A DNA stretch of 39,541 nt from Pseudomonadota bacterium (GTDB taxonomy: Bacteria > Pseudomonadota > Gammaproteobacteria > JAADHS01): positions 1 to 39,541 of the forward strand of contig JAKACW010000038.1 in the NCBI GenBank assembly GCA_021821045.1, given 5' to 3'. Positions 10,210-18,785 of the stretch are shown one piece after another; position 1 is the stretch's first letter, and each line of letters starts with the position of its first letter. The translations under genes and the position numbers were made by a program. Under the pieces are notes generated by a model that did not search any database, was not told the DNA's origin, and saw only the letters and a list, made by a program, of their open reading frames with translations.

Positions 10210-11097
10210 ATGGACTTTCCCACATTAGAGAATTTTGTCGGCAACACGCCGTTGGTCCGACTGCAGCGTTTGGCCACCGGGGCCAACGTGGTTCTGGCCA
10301 AGCTCGAAGGCAACAATCCGGCGGGTTCGGTGAAGGATCGTCCGGCTCTGAGCATGATCGTCCACGCGGAGGAACGGGGGGAGATTCGCCCCGGTGATAC
10401 CCTCATCGAAGCGACCAGCGGCAATACGGGCATCGCTTTGGCCATGGCGGCGGCCATCAAGGGCTACCGCATGGTCTTGGTGATGCCCGAGCATATGAGT
10501 GTCGAGCGGCGAGCGGTAATGCGTGCCTTCGGTGCCGAGATCGTGCTGGTGTCCCGCGACGGCGGGATGGAGCAGGCCATCGACGTGGCCCGCGACATGG
10601 AAGCGGATGGTAAAGGCAAAATTCTCGATCAGTTTTCCAATCCCGACAATCCCCGCGCCCACTACGAAACCACCGGTCCGGAGATCTGGCGCGATACCCA
10701 GGGCAAGGTGACCCATTTCGTTAGCGCCATGGGCACGACCGGCACCATCATGGGCACCTCGCAATTCTTGAAAGAGAAGAATCCCAACATTCAGATCGTG
10801 GGCGTGCAACCACAGGACGGAAGCAGCATTCCAGGTATCCGGCGCTGGCCGCAGGCGTATTTGCCCAAGATATTCGATGCGCGGCGAGTTGATCGCACCA
10901 TCGACGTATCCCAAGCCGATGCAGAGGCCATGACTCGCCGCTTAGCGGCCGAGGAGGGCATCTTTGCCGGCGTGTCCTCCGGGGGTGCCATCTGCGCTGC
11001 GTTGCGTCTGAGCCAAGAAGTCCGCGATGCGGTCATCGTGACCATTGTTTGCGATCGCGGCGACCGCTACCTGTCGACCGGAGTGTTTCCCGCCTGA
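10210..11097 (+). CDS. cysM: Cysteine synthase B
   Basis: PLP enzyme that makes cysteine from O-acetylserine and sulfide or thiosulfate. The 295-aa protein has the substrate segment GNTPLVRLQR, the PLP lysine K42 in NNPAGSVKDR, the phosphate-binding TSGNTGIALA and the catalytic loop EGIFAGVSSGGA. The motif WRDTQGKVTHFVSAMGTTGT is typical of CysM rather than CysK. ATG 10210 matches the usual start; ATG 10183 would add nine residues. The stop lies 2 bases before the following exonuclease gene. Confidence 0.93.
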   Translation: MDFPTLENFVGNTPLVRLQRLATGANVVLAKLEGNNPAGSVKDRPALSMIVHAEERGEIRPGDTLIEATSGNTGIALAMAAAIKGYRMVLVMPEHMSVERRAVMRAFGAEIVLVSRDGGMEQAIDVARDMEADGKGKILDQFSNPDNPRAHYETTGPEIWRDTQGKVTHFVSAMGTTGTIMGTSQFLKEKNPNIQIVGVQPQDGSSIPGIRRWPQAYLPKIFDARRVDRTIDVSQADAEAMTRRLAAEEGIFAGVSSGGAICAALRLSQEVRDAVIVTIVCDRGDRYLSTGVFPA

Positions 11098-11099
11098 CT

Positions 11100-11909
11100 A
11101 TGAATGTCTTTGTCTTTGACATTGAGACCGTGCCCGACGTGGCCGCCGGCCGTCGTTTGTATGACCTTGGGGATTTGAGTGACAAGGATGTGGCCCAGGT
11201 GATGTTTCACGTTCGCCGCCAGGAAAGCGACAGCGACTTCTTGCGTCATCATCTGCACCGAATCGTGGCGATCTCCGCCGTATTGCGCAGCGGCAACGGG
11301 TTCAAGGTGTGGTCGCTGGGTACCCCCGAGTCCGCCGAGAAGGAACTCATAGAGCGTTTCTTCGACGGCATCGAAAAATACGCGCCGACCCTGGTGACCT
11401 GGAACGGCGGCGGGTTTGACCTCCCCGTCATTCACTATCGCGCCCTCGTGCACGGTGTCGCGGCGCCCCGTTACTGGGACATCGGTGACGACGATCGCGA
11501 GTTTCGCTACAACAACTATCTCAACCGCTATCACCATCGGCACACGGACTTGATGGATGTGCTGTCCGGCTACCAGCCCCGCGCGTGCGCGCCGCTGAAC
11601 GAAATCGCGTTGATCAACGGCCTGCCCGGTAAAATGGGCATGGACGGAGGCAAAGTGTGGGACAGCTATTGCGCCGGCCAAATTGATCAAATCCGCGATT
11701 ATTGTGAAACGGATGTGCTCAACACCTATCTGTTGTATCTTCGTTTCGAACAGATTCGGGGTCGGTTGGATGCCGAATCGTATGCCCAGGAAGTGCAGCG
11801 AGTTCGAGAAGCATTACGCCAGGATAGCCGGCCCCATCTGCGCGCCTTTCTGGAGGCATGGGATGCCATGGACCCATCGAGCGCACAGTCCGAGGATGCC
11901 GCCTCCTAG
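11100..11909 (+). CDS. Predicted 3'-5' exonuclease, PolB-exonuclease-like
   Basis: A 269-aa stand-alone DEDDy exonuclease domain of the type related to family B polymerase proofreading domains (PF10108-like). Visible motifs are Exo I FVFDIETVPD at the N-terminus, Exo II LVTWNGGGFDLPVI, and Exo III IRDYCETDVLNTYLL with the Tyr and Asp pair. Its substrate in the cell is not known to me. The gene follows cysM by 2 bases and precedes an O-antigen ligase-like gene by 3, so it is part of the same transcription unit, possibly only as a passenger. Confidence 0.88.
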   Translation: MNVFVFDIETVPDVAAGRRLYDLGDLSDKDVAQVMFHVRRQESDSDFLRHHLHRIVAISAVLRSGNGFKVWSLGTPESAEKELIERFFDGIEKYAPTLVTWNGGGFDLPVIHYRALVHGVAAPRYWDIGDDDREFRYNNYLNRYHHRHTDLMDVLSGYQPRACAPLNEIALINGLPGKMGMDGGKVWDSYCAGQIDQIRDYCETDVLNTYLLYLRFEQIRGRLDAESYAQEVQRVREALRQDSRPHLRAFLEAWDAMDPSSAQSEDAAS

Positions 11910-11912
11910 ACT

Positions 11913-13079
11913 ATGAAACGTTTCGGCGTACCGCTTATCGCGGGACTTACCCTGTTTATTTTTGTATTCGCCAACACGGTCGCGCTGCGGCTATTACTGC
12001 TGGCGATTCTGTTGGTCATGGCCATCGTGCACTACGCTCGCGAGCGCCCGCCACTGCCGTCATTCATTTGGATTTTTTTCGGCCTGTGCCTATTCGCGCT
12101 GAGTTCCATGTGGTGGTCAGTCGATCCAGCTATGACGCTCAAGGAAGTGAAAAACGAGTTCATTTATACGTTCCTCGCGTTTTTCTCTTTCTACGTCCTG
12201 GCCAAACGAGATGATGTTTTGGTTGCGGGGCTGACAGGTTTTGCGCTAGCGGCCATTACCATGGTCGGTTTGGTGTTGGGCGGCTACATCGCCGAGAACA
12301 TGTGGCTCTACCGAAATTATCAAGGAGGCGTTGGCAACTACAGCACGTTTGTGATCGCGGCGGTGCCTATTCTCATGTACCTTATATGGCGTGTGGGCGG
12401 TGTCTGGCAGCGGGCAATCCTCGTCTTGGTATTGGTCGGTCTGCTTGTCGCGGGATTCTGGACCTTGAACCGTGCGCTTTGGCCTGCATTGCTGGTCGAA
12501 TCGTTGGTCGCGGCCGCGCTGTTGGCCAGCCGTTTGCCTAAAAAGTATGTGTTGGGTGGCGCGGCCGTGGCGTTGGTCGTCGGCGGTTTTGTGTGGGTCA
12601 AGTCGGTTGAGGTTCGCACTGGCGGTTTGCAGATCGAGGAGATGGTTCTGAGCGATCCACGAATGCCACTATGGGACGTTGCCGAAGATGCGATCGACGA
12701 GCGACCGCTTTTGGGTGTGGGATTCGGACGGGGCGCCTTCGGCAAGGCCTACGGCGATCGCCCGGGATCGCGCGGTGATCATGCCCATAACCTGTTTCTT
12801 AACCGGGCCGTTCAGTTGGGTTTGGTGGGTTTGGCATTGACTGTCGCGCTATTGGGTTCGGTCGGCAAAGCATTGTGGCGTACCTTTCGTTCCCACCCTG
12901 GGGAGGCGGTGTCGTGGCTGGCCGCGGCGGGCTTGGTTTATTTGGTCGGGTTGCTCGCTAAAAACATGACCGATGATTTTTTCATACGCGAAGTGTCGCT
13001 GCTATTTTGGGCCATCATGGGTCTAATCTTGGGCGCGGCACGCCGCCGTTCGGCAGTGGAGGCCACGCCAAACCCATGA
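11913..13079 (+). CDS. O-antigen ligase / polymerase-like membrane protein
   Basis: A 388-aa integral membrane protein with about ten to twelve hydrophobic helices and one long soluble loop around residues 230-295. The loop contains PLLGVGFGRGAFGKAYGD and GDHAHNLFLNRAVQLG, which matches the H-x-H-N motif of the WaaL/Wzy (PF04932) periplasmic loop. Such proteins attach O-antigen to lipid A-core or polymerise repeat units. Sequence alone does not separate ligase from polymerase. Its stop overlaps the rlmD start (ATGA), so the two are translationally coupled. Confidence 0.85.
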   Translation: MKRFGVPLIAGLTLFIFVFANTVALRLLLLAILLVMAIVHYARERPPLPSFIWIFFGLCLFALSSMWWSVDPAMTLKEVKNEFIYTFLAFFSFYVLAKRDDVLVAGLTGFALAAITMVGLVLGGYIAENMWLYRNYQGGVGNYSTFVIAAVPILMYLIWRVGGVWQRAILVLVLVGLLVAGFWTLNRALWPALLVESLVAAALLASRLPKKYVLGGAAVALVVGGFVWVKSVEVRTGGLQIEEMVLSDPRMPLWDVAEDAIDERPLLGVGFGRGAFGKAYGDRPGSRGDHAHNLFLNRAVQLGLVGLALTVALLGSVGKALWRTFRSHPGEAVSWLAAAGLVYLVGLLAKNMTDDFFIREVSLLFWAIMGLILGAARRRSAVEATPNP

Positions 13080-14395
13080 GTTCCCGCAAGCTCAATGTTG
13101 AACCCGAAATCGCCGCAGTTCGCGATCTCAGTCACGACGGCGAGGGAATCTGCGCGGTCAACGGCAAAGTCGCGTTCGTTCCCGGCGCCTTGCCCGGAGA
13201 GACCATTCGCCTGAAGCGTGTGCTGCGCAAGCGCCAGCACGATATCGCCGAACTCGTCGAGGTGATCGAGCCCTCCGCGGATCGGGTCGCGCCGGCGTGT
13301 TCTCACTTTGGTGTTTGCGGCGGGTGCAGCTTACAGCACATGCATCCGGCGGCCCAATTGCGGCAGAAGGAAAGATGGCTGATGGATAACCTGCACCGCA
13401 TTGCGGGACTGCGACCGCAAACGGTGTTGCCGCCGCTGACCGGACCCGTGGTGGGATATCGCCGACGGGCGAGACTGGGATTGAAGTACGTCTTCAAGAA
13501 AGAGCGGTTGCTGATCGGCTTTCGCGAGCGCAACGGCCGCTATCTGGCCGATTTGGAGCGTTGTCCTGTACTCGATGAGCGCGTCGGGACGCGTTTGTTG
13601 GCGTTGCGCGATCTGGTGGCCAGTCTGTCGTGTGCCCAGCAGATTCCGCAAATTGAGATCGCCACTGGCACGAACAGCGTGGCCTGTGTTATTCGTCATC
13701 TGCAGCCGTTGACGCCGACGGATGAAGAGATCCTGCGCGGTTTCGCGCGTAGTCAGAACGTGCATGTATTTCTGCAGCCAGGCGGCCCGGATTCGGTGCG
13801 GTTGTTGTGGCCGGAACAAAGTGAGCTGAGCTATCGACTCGAGCCGTGGAATGTCACTCTGCATTTCGATCCGGCGGATTTCGTGCAGGTCAACCCGGAC
13901 ATCAACGAGAAAATGATTGGGCGCGCGCTTGATTTGCTCGCACTGACAGACACCGATCGCGTGCTGGATCTGTTCTGCGGCTTGGGAAATTTCACCCTGC
14001 CGCTGGCCAGAGTCGCGCAGTCCGTTGTCGGTGTCGAGGGGGACGCGGGTTTGGTGCACAAGGCGGAGCGGAACGCGTCCGCCAATGATGTCCACAATGC
14101 GACGTTTTACACCGCGAACTTAGCGCAACCACCGGATCCCCAGCTGCAATGGGTGAGGGCGAAATATGACAAGATTCTGCTTGATCCGCCCCGCACGGGC
14201 GCCGTTGAGTTAGTGCCGTACTTAGGGCGATCGGGTGTCACGAAGATCGTGTACGTGTCGTGCAATCCATCGACGCTGGCGCGCGATGCAGGCGAGTTGG
14301 TGAAGTTTGGCTATCGGCTGTCCAGCGCCGGTGTGATGGATATGTTTCCCCATACGACCCACATCGAGTCCATCGCGCTGTTCGAGAAGGCGTAA
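13076..14395 (+). CDS. rlmD: 23S rRNA (uracil-1939-C5)-methyltransferase
   Basis: SAM-dependent enzyme (439 aa) that methylates U1939 of 23S rRNA. It has an N-terminal TRAM domain (about residues 5-68) and an iron-sulfur site with C75, C81 and C84 in CSHFGVCGGC plus a fourth Cys in ERCPVLDE. The SAM fold carries DRVLDLFCGLGNFTLPLA, and the nucleophile cysteine lies in VYVSCNPSTLARD. Start ATG 13076 overlaps the preceding stop. It is convergent with the cytochrome gene on the other strand, 15 bases away. Confidence 0.95.
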   Translation: MSSRKLNVEPEIAAVRDLSHDGEGICAVNGKVAFVPGALPGETIRLKRVLRKRQHDIAELVEVIEPSADRVAPACSHFGVCGGCSLQHMHPAAQLRQKERWLMDNLHRIAGLRPQTVLPPLTGPVVGYRRRARLGLKYVFKKERLLIGFRERNGRYLADLERCPVLDERVGTRLLALRDLVASLSCAQQIPQIEIATGTNSVACVIRHLQPLTPTDEEILRGFARSQNVHVFLQPGGPDSVRLLWPEQSELSYRLEPWNVTLHFDPADFVQVNPDINEKMIGRALDLLALTDTDRVLDLFCGLGNFTLPLARVAQSVVGVEGDAGLVHKAERNASANDVHNATFYTANLAQPPDPQLQWVRAKYDKILLDPPRTGAVELVPYLGRSGVTKIVYVSCNPSTLARDAGELVKFGYRLSSAGVMDMFPHTTHIESIALFEKA

Positions 14396-14410
14396 CTGGG
14401 CGCTGGCGAA

Positions 14411-14701
14411 CTACTTGCTGGTTGGGCCGTACGTCTCGGTGAGGTAGTCGATGAGCCGGTCGAGGTGTTCCTTTGGCACGCCCATCAGACCGTAGTCGAT
14501 CATGTCGTCGACGACCCACTCCCAGTTGGCGCGATCCAAACGCTGGGATTTCGGCAATTCGAGGTTGTGGCAACTCGAGCAGACTTGCTCAAACAATTGT
14601 TGCGGCGTCAGTTGGGCGAAGTAGTCTTTTTTCGCGTGGGCCGGAGTGTGGGCGCTGAGCCCGGCGACGATCAGCGTCGCAGCCATCAGTTTTCTTTCCA
14701 T
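14411..14701 (-). CDS. Small periplasmic c-type cytochrome
   Basis: A 96-aa exported protein with a signal peptide ending near AHTPAHA and a single haem site CSSCH at residues 41-45. The likely distal Met ligand is in YGLMGVPKEHLDRL. It is only slightly longer than one cytochrome c domain, so it probably acts as an electron shuttle. GAGGC precedes ATG 14701. The cupredoxin gene lies 51 bases upstream on the same strand, suggesting that the two carriers form a redox pair. The partner enzyme is not in the immediate neighbourhood. Confidence 0.85.
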   Translation of the reverse strand: MERKLMAATLIVAGLSAHTPAHAKKDYFAQLTPQQLFEQVCSSCHNLELPKSQRLDRANWEWVVDDMIDYGLMGVPKEHLDRLIDYLTETYGPTSK

Positions 14702-14752
14702 AGTGAGTGCCTCGATTTTCGAATCGGCCTTCCTGGCGTGAGGGGCAGTGGA

Positions 14753-15100
14753 CTACTGCGCGCTCACGATGATTTTCATCTTCATCTCACCGTGCATGGC
14801 GCATTTGACGTCGACTTCGCCCGGGTGCTGGAAGGTATGGGATTCGGCCACATTCATTGGGAATGCGCCGAGGTCGAAATCGTTCGGGGCGGATTCGGAG
14901 AAAACGTTGTGGATGAACGGATCGCTGTTCTGAAACGACACGGTGTCGCCGACCTTGACCTGCAGCGCCGCGATCTCTTTCCCATCCATGACGAATTTCC
15001 TGTCTTTTTGAACCACCAAATACTCGCGGCTCAGGGCGGGCGCGGCAAACAGCGCGGCGCAAAGACCAAACACTACAGTTTTCATGCTACGGCGGATCAT
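14753..15100 (-). CDS. Periplasmic cupredoxin (plastocyanin-like)
   Basis: A 115-aa blue-copper-type protein with a signal peptide. The copper ligands are visible: His in DPFIHNVFS and the Cys-His-Met set in VKCAMHGEM near the C-terminus. This matches plastocyanin or methylamine-utilisation-type cupredoxins. ATG 15100 was chosen because GAGGAG lies nine bases before it; the Met at 15085 lacks such a site. Placed upstream of a monohaem cytochrome on the same strand, it probably transfers electrons in the periplasm. Confidence 0.87.
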   Translation of the reverse strand: MIRRSMKTVVFGLCAALFAAPALSREYLVVQKDRKFVMDGKEIAALQVKVGDTVSFQNSDPFIHNVFSESAPNDFDLGAFPMNVAESHTFQHPGEVDVKCAMHGEMKMKIIVSAQ

Positions 15101-15192
15101 TGATGGTCACTCCTCAATCTGGCTTCTCAGCACGCCAATTCATACAACAGCAGCGAGCGTTGCGCTGCGCACACGTCGCAAAGCCTATCGGC

Positions 15193-15220
15193 ATTTTAGC
15201 GGATTTTCTACAGGGGGCAA
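15193..15220 (-). promoter_or_regulatory. Putative sigma-70 promoter for the cupredoxin-cytochrome pair
   Basis: On the - strand, TTGCCC (15220-15215), a 16-base spacer and TAAAAT (15198-15193) resemble a -35/-10 pair. They lie about 93 bases upstream of the cupredoxin start, in the only intergenic space on this side. Confidence 0.45.
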
Positions 15221-15287
15221 TTTGGCTGGGTTTATAGGTCATCGTTGGAAAAACGCGTTTAGGAAGGTGGCTTTATTCGTCGGGGCC

Positions 15288-15707
15288 TCATGCTTCCCGA
15301 TGCATCTTCAAAAACTCCAGATAGTCGCCAGTGAGAATTCGTTTGGCTCGGTGGGTTCTCCCGTTGTAAAGGTAGATCCAGGCCTGCAAGGTCGTCCGTC
15401 CTTCGATACCGTGAACCTGAGTCTTGCGCCGCAGAAACTCGCTGCGTGCCGGCGCGTTTTCATGGAACCCTTCGAAGGCGTCAAGTTCCGGCCAGGCTCG
15501 GGCTTCGATTCGGTGCACGATCCCAAACACTTTGTCAGCGGGTGATTTGCTCAAAATCGCGCCGGGATAGGCGCCAAGATCGAACAATTGGCCGTGGATA
15601 TAGCCGCGGCCGACGACGTCGGCTCCGGCAATGATCATGTCGATCGCTGCGACGCCCGTGCCGGTGATCAGCGATCCGTAGGCGAATAAGAAATTATCGC
15701 TGGCCAA
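15288..15707 (-). CDS. Gamma-glutamylcyclotransferase-like protein
   Basis: About 139 aa, with the GGCT fold signature FAYGSLITG at the N-terminus, a later YPGAI substrate loop, and an acidic residue in LDAFEGFHENAP. Relatives release 5-oxoproline from gamma-glutamyl amines or peptides; the true substrate here is unknown. The best start is a TTG at 15707 that overlaps the stop of the quinone oxidoreductase by 14 bases, so translation is probably coupled. No ATG exists before the YGSL motif. Confidence 0.75.
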   Translation of the reverse strand: MASDNFLFAYGSLITGTGVAAIDMIIAGADVVGRGYIHGQLFDLGAYPGAILSKSPADKVFGIVHRIEARAWPELDAFEGFHENAPARSEFLRRKTQVHGIEGRTTLQAWIYLYNGRTHRAKRILTGDYLEFLKMHREA

Positions 15708-16698
15708 TGGCGAGTACGAGCTTGCCGCGTCCTTCGGCGCGCATGATCATCTTATGGGCCGCCGCGGCGTCCTCCAGAGCAAATACCCGATCGATGTGGA
15801 TACGCAGCCGGCCTTGGTCGAACAGGTCGGCGCACTTGGTCAGAATCTCAGCCTGATGTTGTTGCGCTTTGGGCAGTCCCCGATACATCGGCGTCAGCAT
15901 CAATTCGAATCCGACGCGCAGGTTGCGGATGCGGGCCGTCTTCCAGTCGCAATCCGCCGGCGGTTGGAGCAGGGTGACAACATCGCCGTAAATTTTCGCG
16001 GCGGAAAGGGTCTTCACAAACGTGTCGGCGCCGACCGTGTCCAACGCGACATCCACACCGGCCTGTCCGGTCCAATCCAGCACGTCTTCGACGAAGTTGA
16101 CCCGTCGATAGAAAATGGTGTGGTCGGCGCCCAGTTCGCGGGCGAATTGAGCTTTCTCCGCCGTGCTAACCGTGGTCGCCACCTTGGCGCCGGCGATTTT
16201 CGCCAATTGAATGGCGACGTGACCCACGCCGCCGCCGCCGCCATGGATCAAAACCGTGTGCCCCATATCCAAACGGGCGCGGTTGTAGAGCGATTCCCAC
16301 GCGGTAATCAGCACCAAAGGCGCCGCCGCTGCCTCGTTGAAATCTAAGGTCTTGGGTTTGCGCGCCAGAAACTTTTCGTCGATGACATTGAACTCGGCGT
16401 AGTTGCCGGGATGCCAGCCGATGCCGCCGTAACAGTAATACACCTCATCGCCGGGTTTGAATCGGGTGCAGCCGTTGCCCACCGCTTCGACAATCCCCGC
16501 ACCGTCGCAACCCAAAATCGTCGGCAACCGGTCCGGATAGTAGGTGCCCTGGCTGCGCAGCTTGGTGTCGACCGGATTGACGCCCGCCGCCATGATGCGG
16601 ATCAAAACATCGGTGGGGTTTTTTATCTTTGGCTCAGATACCTCTTGCAGTTTGAGAACCTCGGGCCCTCCTACAGAGTGCATCAATACAGCTTTCAT
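15694..16698 (-). CDS. NADPH:quinone oxidoreductase, zinc-type alcohol dehydrogenase-like (MDR superfamily)
   Basis: A 334-aa medium-chain reductase. It begins MKAVLMHSVGGPEVLKL, the usual QOR start, with a catalytic-domain segment AAGVNPVDTKLRSQGTYY and a Rossmann NAD(P)H site VLIHGGGGGVGHVAIQLAK. Cysteine ligands for a structural zinc are absent, which fits zinc-free quinone or enone reductases. ATG 16698 has GAGG seven bases upstream; the frame runs further upstream but that part is unrelated to the family. It is divergent from the CYTH gene, sharing a 63-base intergenic region. Confidence 0.88.
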   Translation of the reverse strand: MKAVLMHSVGGPEVLKLQEVSEPKIKNPTDVLIRIMAAGVNPVDTKLRSQGTYYPDRLPTILGCDGAGIVEAVGNGCTRFKPGDEVYYCYGGIGWHPGNYAEFNVIDEKFLARKPKTLDFNEAAAAPLVLITAWESLYNRARLDMGHTVLIHGGGGGVGHVAIQLAKIAGAKVATTVSTAEKAQFARELGADHTIFYRRVNFVEDVLDWTGQAGVDVALDTVGADTFVKTLSAAKIYGDVVTLLQPPADCDWKTARIRNLRVGFELMLTPMYRGLPKAQQHQAEILTKCADLFDQGRLRIHIDRVFALEDAAAAHKMIMRAEGRGKLVLAIGQR

Positions 16699-16761
16699 TG
16701 GCGACCTCGGTTTTTTGGCTTTAGAATGGGACCATCGAATGCAATTCGAGATCTCTCGCGA

Positions 16762-17229
16762 ATGGCCCTGGAAATCGAACGCAAGTTCCTCGTGACCTCC
16801 GACACATGGCGCAGTCAGGCTACCCGAAGCGAAGTCTATCAGCAAGGGTATCTGAATGATTTGAATACCTGTTCCGTGCGCGTGCGGATCGCGGGCGAGA
16901 GGGCGTATCTCAATATCAAAAGCGCGCGGCTGGGCATCATGCGGCAAGAGTACGAGTACGCGATTCCACTCCAGGACGCGAAGGAAATGCTCGGCGATTT
17001 ATGTATTGGCAGCATTGTGGAAAAAACGCGCTTTTTCGTCCCTTTTGGCGGACAGATTTGGGAGGTCGATGTGTTTTCTGGCGATAATGCGGGCTTGATC
17101 GTGGCGGAGGTGGAACTGGAGTCGGAGGATGCGACGTTCGCCTTGCCGCCGTGGGCCGGTCGAGAAGTGTCCGATGATCCGCGCTATTACAATGTCAATT
17201 TGGTCACCCACCCTTACAAGGATTGGTGA
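16762..17229 (+). CDS. CYTH domain protein (probable inorganic triphosphatase)
   Basis: A single-domain 155-aa CYTH protein. The diagnostic EXEXK motif is present at the start (MALEIERKFLV), and acidic and basic tunnel residues recur through the chain (VRVRIAG, YEYAIPL, VAEVELESED). Short bacterial CYTH proteins such as the Nitrosomonas enzyme hydrolyse tripolyphosphate; adenylate cyclase or thiamine triphosphatase roles exist in relatives. ATG 16762 places the motif at its usual distance from the N-terminus. The stop overlaps the next gene by four bases. Confidence 0.88.
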   Translation: MALEIERKFLVTSDTWRSQATRSEVYQQGYLNDLNTCSVRVRIAGERAYLNIKSARLGIMRQEYEYAIPLQDAKEMLGDLCIGSIVEKTRFFVPFGGQIWEVDVFSGDNAGLIVAEVELESEDATFALPPWAGREVSDDPRYYNVNLVTHPYKDW

Positions 17230-18785
17230 GTCGTTCGACACGTTGGGTCGAGTTCAAATCTCCGGTTAAACCATTGCAGCGAACCAAGCAGAGAAGTGTG
17301 TGGTTGATCGTTGCGCTCTGCGCCGCGCTGGTTGCGGGGTGTCAACCGCGGGACGACGGCACGTGGCGTTTCGGCTTGGCCAGCGCGCCGCTCAACCTCG
17401 ATCCGCGCTTCGCCACGGACGCCTCGTCCGTGCGGGTCAATGCGCTCATCTACGAACGGTTGGTGGAATTCGATGCCCAGTCCATGCCGATTCCGAGTCT
17501 GGGCGCGTGGGACGCGCTGACGCCGACGCATTATCGCGTTACGTTACGCACGCCGCGCGACGTTTTTCACAATGGCGAGCCGTTGACGTCCCGCGATGTG
17601 GAGGCGACCTATCGCTTTGTGCTCGATCCGGTCAACTCCTCTCCCCATCGCGGCGCGCTGACGATCATTGACAAGATCGTCGCGCCGAACGACGAGCAGG
17701 TTGATTTTTTCTTGACGGCACCCGATCCGATTTTTCCGGCGCGCCTAACGCTGGGGATTGTTCCCGCGCGGCTGATCGCGAGCGGCCATCGGTTTCAGAA
17801 CAGTCCTTTGGGCAGCGGTCCGTTCAAGTTCGCCGAACGGCCCGACGAGAACCGTTTACGCGTGATCAGGTCAGCGGACAACCAGCCGGTGGAGTTCATA
17901 ACGGTCAAGGATCCGACGGTGCGGGTGTTGAAACTTCTGCGCGGGGAGATTGGCATGACCCAAAACGATCTCCAACCGGAGCTTGTGCGTTACCTTGAGG
18001 ACCAAGGCGGCATCGATGTCATCCGAGCCCCCGGGACGAACTTCAGTTACTTGGGCTTCAATATGCAGGATCCGGTGTTAAGCCGCCGCGGGGTGCGTGA
18101 AGCCATCGCCAGAGGGATCGATCGCAACGCGATTATCCAACACATGTGGGGCGGCGCGGCACGACGCGCCGGCGCGTTGCTTCCGCCGGAGCATTGGGCG
18201 GGAACCGCCGACGTTCCGAATTATGACTACGATCCGGAGGGCGCGCGGCGCTTGCTGAAGCAGGCGGGTTACGGCGCGGACAAACCGCTTAAGTTGACGT
18301 ATAAAACATCGAGCGATGCCTTTCGCGTGCGGCTTGCCACGATTATTCAGGATCAATTGAAAAGAATCGGCATCGATATCGAGATTCAAAGTTACGATTG
18401 GGCCACTTTTTACGGCGATATCAAAGCCGGACGTTTTCAATTGTTCAGCTTGAGCTGGGTTGGCGTTAAGTCCCCCGACATCTTTCGCTATGTTTTTCAC
18501 AGTCAGTCCTTTCCGCCCGAGGGGGCGAATCGCGGCCGGTTTTCCGATTCGCATGCGGATTACTTGATCGAGGCGGCGGAGCAGGGCCTGTCGCTCGAGG
18601 AGCAGGCGCACTACTATCGATTGTTGCAGTTTTATCTTAGTTACCAACTCCCGTATGTGCCGCTGTGGTTCGAGGATCACGTCTACGCCGGGCGCGACGG
18701 GTTTCGCGGTTATGCGATCGCGCCGGATGGAAACTTCAGCGCGCTGCGCGATGTGCTGTGGGTGGGGAAGACCCATGCGGATTGA
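17226..18785 (+). CDS. Peptide ABC transporter substrate-binding lipoprotein
   Basis: A family 5 (DppA/OppA-like) solute-binding protein of about 519 aa. A membrane-like segment ends in the lipobox LVAGC, so the mature protein is probably a lipoprotein. Family features follow: LDPRFATDASSVRVNALIYE, GSGPFKF and DPEGARRLLKQAGYG. The start is uncertain: GTG 17226 overlaps the CYTH stop (GTGA) and TTG 17223 is also possible; both leave a long basic leader before the signal. The next gene starts within its last codons. With the permeases at 19360-21122 and NagZ it suggests uptake of cell-wall peptides. Confidence 0.88.
   Translation: MSRSTRWVEFKSPVKPLQRTKQRSVWLIVALCAALVAGCQPRDDGTWRFGLASAPLNLDPRFATDASSVRVNALIYERLVEFDAQSMPIPSLGAWDALTPTHYRVTLRTPRDVFHNGEPLTSRDVEATYRFVLDPVNSSPHRGALTIIDKIVAPNDEQVDFFLTAPDPIFPARLTLGIVPARLIASGHRFQNSPLGSGPFKFAERPDENRLRVIRSADNQPVEFITVKDPTVRVLKLLRGEIGMTQNDLQPELVRYLEDQGGIDVIRAPGTNFSYLGFNMQDPVLSRRGVREAIARGIDRNAIIQHMWGGAARRAGALLPPEHWAGTADVPNYDYDPEGARRLLKQAGYGADKPLKLTYKTSSDAFRVRLATIIQDQLKRIGIDIEIQSYDWATFYGDIKAGRFQLFSLSWVGVKSPDIFRYVFHSQSFPPEGANRGRFSDSHADYLIEAAEQGLSLEEQAHYYRLLQFYLSYQLPYVPLWFEDHVYAGRDGFRGYAIAPDGNFSALRDVLWVGKTHAD

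Noticed and set aside
16699-16947. N-terminal extension of the quinone oxidoreductase
   Set aside because: The frame is open upstream, but the family starts at MKAVLMHS and a good GAGG site precedes that ATG; the extension overlaps the CYTH gene.
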